Shown here one piece after another: positions 38,150 to 47,290 of a stretch of DNA of 64,000 bases; positions within the stretch are counted from its first letter, which is position 1, and every line of letters begins with the position of its first letter. The notes beneath the pieces are model-generated. The model ran no database searches and was not told the DNA's origin. It was given only the letters and a program-made list of their open reading frames with translations. The translations under genes were made by a program, and so were the position numbers. This DNA comes from Reticulitermes lucifugus (Eukaryota > Arthropoda > Insecta > Blattodea > Rhinotermitidae), in assembly GCA_026260175.1 (NCBI GenBank), contig JAKCWW010000690.1:16875-80874 (forward strand), in the 5' to 3' direction.

Positions 38150-38407
38150 CGCCTTTTCGTTTGTCGCTTGTAGTGAATTTCAAGAGCATCCCTCTTCACC
38201 GTCCAGCAGTAATCGGCTAAAATGGCAGCACTCCATTTGCCCTTGTATCTGTTCTCCATCGCTGAGATATCCTGGTGAAAACGCTCACCGTTTTCGTCAC
38301 TTACGGCACCACAGTTAAGTGGAAATGAATCCAAGTGTGAATGGAGGAAATGCATCTTGAGTGACACGTTGCAGCTAGGCTTCTCGTAAGAAGTTATAAG
38401 ATCCTCC
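38150..38407 (-). pseudogene. Fragment of a widespread transposon-encoded protein
   Basis: The frame reads KLVEDLITSYEKPSCNVSLK, MHFLHSHLDSFPLNCGAVSD, ENGERFHQDISAMENRYKGK, WSAAILADYCWTVKRD. The pattern HFLHSHLD.FP.N.GAVSDE.GERFHQDI..ME.RY.GKW....LADYCW..KRD is, from memory, repeated hundreds of times in arthropod genomes as the C-terminus of an uncharacterised transposon protein; I cannot name its superfamily. The fragment is open from the SINE junction to its stop near 38143. Upstream it is cut by the SINE at 38408-38750, beyond which DFRKLV resumes on the same frame logic. It is CpG-containing and little decayed. Confidence 0.65.
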
Positions 38408-38750
38408 ACAAGTTTCCTGGGTGGCGCAGTTGTTTGAGGTGGAGCAGTTGGTTGAGGCACTGCGCTACAAACCGGAACGTCGCGGGTTCGATGCCCGATG
38501 GTGGCACTGGAATTTTTCATTGACATAATCGTTCCGGTCGCACTATGGCCCTTGGGTCGACTCAGCCTCTAACAGAAATGAGTACCAGGAATCTTTCCTG
38601 GGGGGTAAAGGCGGCCGGTGCTTAGGGCTGACAATCTTACCACCTTCATGTGCCGATTGTCTAAAAAATCTGGGCGCCTCACCCTCCTGGATCCCTAAGG
38701 GCCTGTCAAGGCCTGTAATGGGATTGCTTTACCATTACCACAAGTTTTCT
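38408..38750 (+). mobile_element. tRNA-headed SINE with target-site duplication
   Basis: The head GGTGGAGCAGTTGGTTGAGG and CGCGGGTTCGATGCCCG fit A and B boxes. The body contains GACTCAGCCTCTAACAGAAA, AAAGGCGGCCGGTGCTTAGG and a CTTTACCATTACC end. CCACAAGTTT(C)CT precedes it at about 38407 and CCACAAGTTTTCT follows at about 38738, a direct repeat of roughly 10-13 bp as expected for LINE-driven insertion. It landed inside the transposon reading frame at 38150-38407. Confidence 0.82.
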
Positions 38751-38755
38751 GAAGT

Positions 38756-38905
38756 CAATATTGTATAATATATATATAATTAAATATAATAATATAATTA
38801 ATAATATAATTATATTATATAATTATATAATAATTATATTATATAATAATTATATAATATTAATTATAATAATTATAATAATAATTAATAATTAAATTAA
38901 ATTAT
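38756..38905. repeat. AT-only low-complexity tract
   Basis: About 150 bp of TATAAT/ATTATA variants, almost free of G and C and highly self-complementary. It begins right after the SINE's target duplication. Confidence 0.9.
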
Positions 38906-39239
38906 GTTTTATTAATCTGCGAATTTTCTTCCAAACGAGCCAGAAAAATTGTACAAAATCATATTTAAGTACCTATCGTAAAACTATTTATATTTTTGCA
39001 TTTTTTTATGTACTGTAGTATTACTTTTGTATCAGATGTGAATAAATTGTTTTCTCCTTTTCTTTTTGTTATTGTGCTTGCTTCCCGGACCCGCATAACA
39101 TTTAGCACCCTACCCCATAAATATTCACGCCGGCACTGCATTTATGTACATGTTTGTCGACGCAAGTGTGCGTGGGAGAGGAATCGCCTGAATGCGTGTG
39201 CACGCGTTTCTAGTTTGTGCGTTTAGCGTGGCAGCGACT

Positions 39240-39530
39240 GGTTAATAGCGCACTGGCGTCACTGAGAGCGCGCAGTCTCTTCCTGCTCCAGATTAGTGCC
39301 TTAAAATTTGATCTTAGTGATATAAATGGAAAAAGCAAATGCGATACATTTAAAATCCGGCATAAAACTTCAGAAATCAGAGCCACTATTTTTGCAAACT
39401 TGGCGCCAACACGTCCCATGTTCCTTATCGTTGCGGCCCACTCAAGCGATCAGTTAGCTGCAGACAAACAAGCTTTGTCGCTGCTTCCTGCCAGAGCGTC
39501 CATTTTAAACGCACGCACTCTACGTTCTGC
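39240..39530 (+). repeat. Dispersed CpG-rich repeat, copy B
   Basis: GCAAATGCGATACATTTAAA at 39338 and the words that follow match copy A. A 182-codon frame (39217-39765) runs through it, but the shared sequence shows no protein-level signal, so the frame is probably a by-product of high CpG content and few stops. Confidence 0.7.
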
Positions 39531-39769
39531 GACACGGGGCAGCATCATGTATGTAGTACGTATGTTTTTCCGCGCAAGTGTTTGCGCGCAAGGAATCGCG
39601 TGCACGCTGGACTCTGACAGGCAGGACATGGCCTTACACGTTAATTATGCTATCTCGACATTTACCTGCAGTTACCCGACGGTCTCTAGGGAAAGGTCTT
39701 TTATAGTACAGTACCATAGAAACAGACGACTTTTTGTAGCTCAGGCATCGCACTGTAATAACTGACGGT

Positions 39770-41150
39770 TATCTCAGGCCCGAGGGGAAACTCTATGCTG
39801 CCAATTAACCGCTAGGATTGCCCTCTCTTTGAGCATCCGAGTAGACTAATTATGCGTTCTTCGGTTAGACAACATAGCGAATCGGCAGGGCCGTTGAACA
39901 TGAGGGAAGCCACGGGCCTATTTACTAGCGACGCCCTGCCTCTGTCCCTTACCGTTGTACATACAGTTACAAACCAATCTCATCCTTCTGTGCTACTTCT
40001 CCCTCATGCTTCCCATCCTTCTATTATACTGTAAAATATTAGTCTATTTTGTATTATAGAATATGTGTAGCTTTCAGTGTCTTTAACGATAATTTTTGTA
40101 TACATGTATACATAATTGTGTAGCTAAATTACAGCATAAATTTCCTGTACTGTTCCTTTGCATACATGCTGTAACTTCCCTACTATTTGTAATTACTTCC
40201 CTTGTGTTGCGCTTTGCACTTGGTTCGTATCTCAAATGAAAACTGTACATAAATGAGGAATAGGTTGTTTCGCATTAAAACAATAGTTAACGTTTCGCTG
40301 AGTTAAAAGTACACAGATGGAACATTGTTTCAAAAAAGTGGGTGTGTTGTGGTGTTTTAGATAAGGGATGTTATCTGTAACACCAACACGTGTAAATTAA
40401 TCTAGACCTAATTGTACTACACCACATTGTTTTCAGTGAAAATTCGACGAAACCTCGGCTACTCCGACGTCTTGCAATTTTTAAAATGGATGGACATACT
40501 CCAAACAATATTTCAAGCCCGTGGAAATTTTAAGAAATATTTACATGAACGATTTGTAATTCCATAACGTTTTTTGACCGTTTTTTGGTTTCTCTTAGTA
40601 CTTAAATATTTTTAAATTCCTTTTCTCTTCCATAAACACGTATGGTTTCATCACATCGATCCGTCCGATTGTGTTTTTCTGTAGGTTGCATAGGCCTAGT
40701 AACTTTCAAACCACTGCCCCAACTCTGAATACAAATCCCCATTCCTATTATTAAAAAAGACAACACGGCTGCGATAAGATTTTCAGAATTGGGAGCGGTG
40801 ACGTCACTTAATGTAGGGCTCTCAGAAGTTTCTGCGATGAAAGAACTTCGAAGACTATAAAATTTATTCAGCATAATCTCTTGATGTAACACAGTAACAT
40901 CATGGCAGCTGTGAAGGATCTGTAAGCTGCCGTTTGAAGGTGATACATAGTGAACCACTAACGCAAGGTACGAGTATATGATATGTAGTATGAAGATACT
41001 TCATAAACATAACTATAAATTTCATATGCAGCAGGAGTTTGGTGGACAATTACAATTATTGCGACAACGCAAAACTTTCAGGTTATAAATAGGGTAAATG
41101 ACCGTCAACCGCAACTGCATATTAGGGAGTTCGTTTTATTGCCCAAAGTT
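39770..41150. other. Intergenic, no gene recognised
   Basis: A 118-codon minus-strand frame (40958-40602) has no known domain. Nothing else was recognised. Confidence 0.35.
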
Positions 41151-41152
41151 TT

Positions 41153-41194
41153 CTACGTGTTTCGGCTTAAGATTTTATTAAGCCATCATTAGGC
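41153..41194 (-). ncRNA. Hammerhead-like hairpin motif
   Basis: On the minus strand it reads CTAATGA-T, GGCTTAA, loop TAAAATC, TTAAGCC, GAAAC, ACGTAG. The 7-bp stem is perfect and differs in sequence from the other copies. The box differs from CTGATGA by one base. GCAGTTGCGGTTGACGG lies about 50 nt beyond, similar to the flank of the other copies. Confidence 0.55.
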
Positions 41195-41199
41195 ACTGG

Positions 41200-42190
41200 T
41201 AACAAATATATTTCGCACGAGAGCAATAATAATTACAAAAATCAGCAGCACTGGTTAAAACAAGGGATCGAGATCTCAGTCTTAAATTTCGATATTGAAA
41301 GTTTTCTGTGTTTTAGTCCGAATTGAATTTAAAATTAATATGCTGAGTCATTACACTAAAATTGTTCAGTGGTTTTGCTAATTAGAAACTATTATGTCAA
41401 TCTTTTAGTAATGTAACTCCTTCTTGAGCAGTATAGTTAATAACGTGTTCTATTTAAGAAGACGTGTAAAGAGTATACGAGTAAAGTCCCGTCTCCTTAA
41501 CAGCGGATACAAAATACTGATTTTGCACATCGCATGATTCGCCCAGAGCCTTGTCGATCTTTCGCATGGAGCCGATTTTTCTAAAGTTTTCTGGATATTC
41601 CAAACTAGCTGCTATGTGTACGTTTACTACAGGTATAGGCACCTTTATTCTCCTCAAGTGAAGAAGCGGTAGAATGCTAAAAAAATGTCTAATGAAACAT
41701 GTGTGTTTGACAGTCATTCACCTTGTGTTTTCATTCAAAACACAATGGTATAAGGCACAGTACCACTTCCAGGTTATATTAGGAAATTATCAGGTAGGAA
41801 GATATAGCTTATGCACAGAAAAACACAACTTAAATTTTCCATACCTATTAGATGGAGGAGTATTTCTACCTTTACGCATATTCTCATAATTTTAAAATGG
41901 CGTCGGTTTATAAATTTCTTTTCCACAGTCAAAATTAAAACTCCATTCTTAGTCTAAACGTAAGGATATTTGCTTTGTGGCCCTAGTGAACCCGGTTTTC
42001 TTCCTTCCGGAAATCTTCTCAGCCTTGCCCTTTTTACCTTAGTCTTTTTTGGGATACAGGTATGAGGTTAGCGAATCGGGATATACGTATGTTACTCAGT
42101 CTGATAATTACAGAAACGCAAATTTTGCTGTAGTAGTCTTTAATGTAACCGTATTCAATTCATTAATTATTAATAATTTATGTCTATTTA
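41200..42190. other. Intergenic, no gene recognised
   Basis: A minus-strand frame (41717-41454) contains KVPIPVVNVHIAASLEYPEN and reads like protein. It has a usable acceptor-like CACTTGAG just before it, but no family was recognised. Treated as unproven. Confidence 0.3.
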
Positions 42191-42192
42191 AG

Positions 42193-42472
42193 GGCCGGGA
42201 TAGCGTAGTCGGTATAGCGACTCGCTACGGGCTGAACGGTCCGGGGATTGAATCCCGGTGGGGGCGAGATTTTCCGCACCCGTCCAGACCGGCCCTGGNN
42301 NNNNNNNNNNNNNNNNNNNNNNNNNNNNNNNNNNNNNNNNNNNNNNNNNNNNNNNNNNNNNNNNNNNNNNNNNNNNNNNNNNNNNNNNTTAAAGAAAGAG
42401 TAGAGCTATACCTCTACTCCCCCTCTGGGCCTTCATGGCCCCTTCTAGGGAAAACTTTACCTTTTACGTTTA
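42193..42472 (+). mobile_element. tRNA-derived SINE interrupted by a scaffold gap
   Basis: The head GGGCCGGGATAGCGTAGTCG carries an A box (TAGCGTAGTCGG) and GGGGATTGAATCCC a B box. The body runs to CCAGACCGGCCCTGG, then 90 N (42299-42388), then AGAGTAGAGCTATACCTCTA and GGGCCTTCATGGCC to a CTTTACCTTTTAC tail. The split copy at 5895-8085 supplies the order and shows about 98 bp of very GC-rich sequence where the gap lies here. Confidence 0.85.
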
Positions 42473-42474
42473 TT

Positions 42475-43740
42475 TAAAACATGACCCAGGTTGCAATAAT
42501 AAAGTCATTTTTGCATCTTTTTAACTAGCATTGAGGAAAATGTGTAAACTGCATAAATACCACACTCGCAGAATATCTGCCGGTAGGTAATTGTACCTCC
42601 CTAGCAGTTTTCGGCAAATCTTCAGACTTCGTGATACAAACTCGCACTTAAATTTTACAAATCTAGCTAAATCTTATCGGTTGTTTCCAAAATTGGCAGC
42701 AGCTCATTTTCTGTAAGTTTAGGTAGTATGACTGAATGTGACTCCTGTGATTGGCTACCCTTTTAAAGCTCTGGATTTGGGGTTTTTGCTTTCTCGGCAG
42801 ATGGTTCTGCATAGCAGCAGCACGCAATTTTCAAGTGAGTGGGTATTTCAACACCCTTTTTGGTGAAATATGGGGCACTCAAATTGTCAAGTATCGTTTT
42901 GAAACGTTAGAGCATTCCTTCTTAATGAGTATTTGGTAAGCGTTCAATTTCGCAATAGGAGCATTGTGAACCAGCATCACGCTTCGGACTATGTCCTTTC
43001 ACTTTTCTTGTCACGCGCTTTTCATTTCCTGGCTTAATGGACAGAGGTGTGAGGACGTCGAACCCTCATTTGCTTTGGTGAACGTTTGTTACTGCATTAA
43101 CAAGCCTGGATTTTTCGGTTACACCAGTTTTACGCCTTTAAAATGTCTTTATCATTTATATATTTTTCTTATTTATTATTTATATTGCGAGTCACATGTG
43201 TGACTGTACGAGTAGGTTGGCAAATATACTCGTACACGCGACACACACACACACACACACATATAATTTACTAGCACACCTAACCGCATGTGTCCCCACG
43301 CCACGAATCATGCGCAATTACATGAATGAATAGTGTGTTCAATTTTGAAGAGTCATAGTTTTTCATTATTGATTCATTTATCAACTAATATGATCACATA
43401 TATAAAGCTGTAATTAAACTGGTGTGACTCTCCAAAACTCAACGTAATATTTATACACGTTACCCTACATAACTCGTGGTTTTGAGGACATGGTGTTACG
43501 TGTGTTGGTGATTTTATATTCATACATAATTATGTAAACATTTTTAAAAAATTTCGACGTCTTGTGAAACCCGTTGTCTAAGGACGCCGTCACTGGACTT
43601 TATCAGTCACATCCAAGGTACATACATCTTATTTACGTTCGAAACAAACATGTGGAATATACAACATTGAATTTACAGTGTTTATACCAACAACTGCACA
43701 ACAGTTCGATACAAAATTACACAATCATATACCAAACCTC
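42475..43740. other. Intergenic, no gene recognised
   Basis: Contains a short (AC)n tract at 43241-43262. Frames are short and unrecognised. Confidence 0.35.
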
Positions 43741-43777
43741 CTACATGTTTCGGCCTTTTTCGGCCATCTTCAGGGAG
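43741..43777 (-). ncRNA. Hammerhead-like hairpin motif (best copy)
   Basis: On the minus strand it reads CTGAAGA-T, GGCC, loop GAAAAA, GGCC, GAAA, then the palindrome ACATGT and AGG. Box, 4-bp stem, GAAA and palindrome are all intact. About 50 nt beyond comes GTGCAGTTGTTGGTATA, matching GTGCATTTGTTGGTTTA in the 18.9-kb inverted repeat. Confidence 0.6.
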
Positions 43778-44044
43778 GTATTCGACAAAGAAAAACACCA
43801 CATTGGCTAATTACGTAATGCAAGTGCAATTGTACAGTTAAAAAACAGATGTTAAAATTGTATAAAAGTGATTAAAAAGTATAATGCAAATTACACATAA
43901 GTGTATCATAAAATTTATAATTTGGATGCACATAAAAATCGTAAAATGTCATCTTCGTTTTCAGAGATTTGTCGAAGATGTCGAAAGTCCTACTGCATGG
44001 AACATCGATAATATTAATTACAACGTTAAATTTTGTAATTAAAT

Positions 44045-44400
44045 CTATATTTTATGTAATACTGCATACCGTCCTTTCTGTATGAAGAACCATTGTTAGA
44101 AATATATTTTGTTCGATATTAGCATCAGGATAACGTTTAAACATTAGGGCGGGCACACCAGCTACCCGTGCATCTCGAACAACATCAGGTATACTAGGTG
44201 TTAACACTGGACCGATATGAACCAAAATTACATTTCCACCAAATCGTTTATTCTTTAGATGAATTTCAGACTGAAACAGGCGGAAGGATGAAGAACATTT
44301 ATCATCTCTTTATGCATTAAATTCCAGCAGTGTGCTGTCTGGCTGAGGGACCAACTTCTCTGGAAGGACTCTGCTACATGCACTTATTTAGTTCTGCAGT
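44045..44400 (-). pseudogene. Unrecognised coding-like fragment with a stop
   Basis: One minus-strand frame reads SRVLPEKLVPQPDSTLLEFN, a stop, then SSSFRLFQSEIHLKNKRFGG, NVILVHIGPVLTPSIPDVVR, DARVAGVPALMFKRYPDAN and HTERTVCSI before stopping near 44060. About 110 codons with only one internal stop, in otherwise stop-dense AT-rich DNA and with balanced amino-acid composition, suggest a decayed exon. I do not recognise the family. A receptor-type ectodomain or a transposon piece are both possible. No start codon or splice sites were assigned. Confidence 0.35.
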
Positions 44401-44404
44401 GAGC

Positions 44405-44990
44405 TAATATGGAGTCTTAAATCCCTCAAGCATATGACAGCGTGTTTCCTGTCAATTTTTCATCATATACGGCAATAAAATTTCCAGAATTATGGAGCCA
44501 GTGAGGTTGATGTAAAACATTTAACAAGTCTGAGCTAATTTAATATTCAAATGTTAAATATTCAGAAGTGGTTCGTTAATGTTTGTATGTTCGTCTTTTG
44601 AGTGATGCCACCCGCGTGTGTCAGGCTAGTTCACTGACAGTTCTGAGACAGCGTGTTATACAAGTTCAGTGTCCAGACGCAGACTAGCCCTATTGATAGT
44701 ATTGTGACATGGTGTTTTAGGAAATTCTCATGGTTTGTTTTCGGATCATTGCTACAATACCACTTCTGCATTTGGGATTCTATTTGCAGCAGCACCAAGG
44801 TAGTTTAAACACAGTTAAAAAATCACAGAAAATGATTTCAGTAGCCTGTACGCAATCAAATCGGGAAATCAGAGATCGTTCTAAAAGACAGGCCTGAATC
44901 ATCCTCTTCAGTCTTGAACTTTTCCTTTCCTGGATTAATGTCATATGACTTCACAATGCAGTGTGATGATTAATTGCATGTACAGCAAGG
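44405..44990. other. Intergenic, no gene recognised
   Basis: No repeat or coding signal was identified. CpG becomes scarce toward its right end. Confidence 0.35.
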
Positions 44991-44994
44991 GCAC

Positions 44995-45062
44995 ACCCAA
45001 GGTGGGGGGGGGGCTGCAGCCCGGCAGCCCCCCNCCGGCCCAACACCGAAATTTAAAAAAAA
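44995..45062. repeat. G-run/C-run repeat tail
   Basis: GGTGGGGGGGGGGCTGCAGC is followed by CCGGCAGCCCCCC (with an N at 45034), then CGGCCCAACACCGAAATTTA and a long A run. The G and C runs can pair into a hairpin. The A run suggests a retroposon tail, of unknown family. Confidence 0.5.
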
Positions 45063-45064
45063 AA

Positions 45065-47002
45065 ACAGATTTTTATAGATACGATGATATTAGACCTTTT
45101 GCGTGATTTGCCCTTCAGCCGAAATCAGCCAATGAAATCTGCTGATGACTAGAACATTAGAATTTTGAATAATAAATTAATAAAATAAAAAAAACAAAAA
45201 GATAGGACACTGTGATTGAGTCATGGAACATGTAGTTATATTTGTATGTATATAAATGCAGTTGCAAACAGTGTTATGTTACAGTTATACCTATGACATG
45301 ATGTTTACAATATCAATTTAAAACCAAACATAAATTATATACAACCTCAGGGTCACTTCCACAGGGCAGTTATTGAAAATCTCAAACACAGGTGTTGCAA
45401 GTGAAAAGACAACAGGCAGAGTGCAGTGTGTGCTAGTATTCATTTTATTTTGATGTTGTTAACTGTATATCTTCTGTATTCAGCAGGAGCATTTGATCAA
45501 GGTAGTAAATGGGATACAGTTTAATGTTTGTTTGCACAACCACAGTACAGTTTATGTTATTATGTTACAGGGTAAGAGGAGTTAAGGTAGTAATGAAATT
45601 TCAGTTCGTATATTATAAATATATTCTGAACAAGCTGTTAAGTATAGGTTTGACTATTTATCCTAGAAGAAACGTGAACAGCTGCTTAGTGTCATCAAAT
45701 CTTATCCTGATGTTTTGACTCAGAAACTAGGTTGTTTTTTAACACATCATACGATTATTACATCCGTGTTATCGATCCTACACAATTGACGTTACCTCCT
45801 TATAGTACAATACAATACAATACAAACAATGAGAGTACAAATCTGTGTCCAAAACAAGTGCTGTGAAACCAAAACAATAACAGCGCAACAACCCAATCTT
45901 ACAGAATAACATAATCACATGAGGAGAAAGAAGAAAACACAGGACACATCACCACATACAATGAACAATTTTCAGATATTACAACATCACACAAAAATAT
46001 AACATAACACCTTAAAATATATTTGTACAGCCAGCCAAACTGCTGTGCATGCTGTACCAGTCTGTGTCCTTGATGAAAATCTCCCCTCTCTTTGAATTCA
46101 TATATATATACAAAACTCAAAATAAAAACATCAGTCTTTTCTGCCCACCCTGCAGTCAAAACGTTAAAATGTAATAACCATATTTACAGTCCTGAACGCA
46201 CAAAAGGAGTGTAGATTTTAACACGTATAAGGCACACATTACTGGCAGTGTCAGCTCAGAAGAGTAAGGAGGTAGTTTTCAATCACTGCTTGAGCTGCAA
46301 CATAAAATAAGATGCAGTTACTAAATATCAGCTTTTGTGGAACAAAAGTAAAAAATCATACCCTACTTGGAGCACTCATACTTTCTACATACATTCTTCA
46401 TGTCCTTGTAAGTGACAAAGGCCTTAATGTTCATTTATTGCTGATATACACAAAAGTTCCAAATCAGACAGTAGCTCTTCTACCGCCAGTGTTGAACCAT
46501 AAAAAACTGAATTACCTACTACAAAATGCACTTAAGATGTTGAACATATATAAAAAAAATTAGGGGTAAGTCTGACTTTGACCTATGCATATTATGTATT
46601 ACCACAAAGCTATCTGCAGGAAACAGACAAACAGTTTTTACTTGTACGTAATTAAATACACGTATACTGAACTATATTCAATATACTGAAAGTTTCAAAT
46701 AAAATTTGAGATCCTAACAATTAGACCCCATACAATACGAATAATTTTTTAGAACATCAATACAGTGTGATGTGCAAAGCAGGAATTACACTGAATCTGT
46801 ATGAACCATAATTGAATTTGATGACTTCTGAGTAGACACCAAATTCCAAATTTCACGGTACCTTCTGCAGTTTTGGAATTATAATGTGCAAACAAAGATG
46901 ATTACAACATCCCCAACATGCAGAAAACACATAAAAATAAACTGTATATGCACAGCTGCATCCAATGGGCACCTGGAGGGAGGAAGGCACTTTCTCCACA
47001 AG
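45065..47002. other. Likely 3' UTR and downstream flank of the ANKRA2/RFXANK-like gene
   Basis: No coding sequence was recognised. CpG is sparse throughout. The part next to 47002 is presumably 3' UTR of the minus-strand gene; how far it extends is unknown. A (CAATA)n stretch lies near 45808. Confidence 0.4.
46434..46439 (-). terminator. Candidate poly(A) signal AATAAA
   Basis: AATAAA on the minus strand, about 560 bp beyond the stop codon of the ANKRA2/RFXANK-like gene. No nearer canonical hexamer was noticed, but AATAAA is common in AT-rich DNA. Confidence 0.25.
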
Positions 47003-47290
47003 CTAAACTAAAATGCTGGACTTTAGGCTCATCCTGTAGAACAGGTACAACACAACCTGAAGCCTAAAAGTACAGACCAGCAGGCATACCAGTCCTTCCT
47101 GAGTCTTAACAACATGCGAAGAAAGCTGTAGGAGGGCAGTACCTAGTTTGCTTCCCCTTTTTATGGCAATGCCAAATGCTGAGTCACCATTGACGTTTAT
47201 CATTGTTATGTCAGCCCCACGCAGTAGTAATTCATTGGTACAGTGGGGATGGTCACCATAAGTTGCATACATAAGTGCAGTGTTACCAAC
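47003..47290 (-). CDS. ANKRA2/RFXANK: ANKRA2/RFXANK-like last coding exon
   Basis: Acceptor CTTTTTGTAG|GTTGG at 47290. Open for 95 codons to a stop at 47003. [17 protein letters not shown] and [20 protein letters not shown] are ankyrin-like. After HVVKTQEG the family's usual length is reached, and a GTATGC donor-like site occurs (CTG|GTATGC, about 47095), so the last 26 codons before the stop may be read-through into an intron in some transcripts. Confidence 0.85.
   Translation of the reverse strand, partial: VGNTALMYATYGDHPHCTNELLLRGADITMINVNGDSAFGIAIKRGSKLGTALLQLSSHVVKTQEGLVCLLVCTFRLQVVLYLFYRMSLKSSILV

Noticed and set aside
39217-39765. 182-codon plus-strand frame
   Set aside because: It overlaps a dispersed repeat whose other copy (37545-37740) is full of stops in that frame, and no protein motif is visible; probably a result of high CpG content.
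40602-40958. 118-codon minus-strand frame as a gene
   Set aside because: No recognisable domain, no splice context, and unremarkable composition for chance open sequence.
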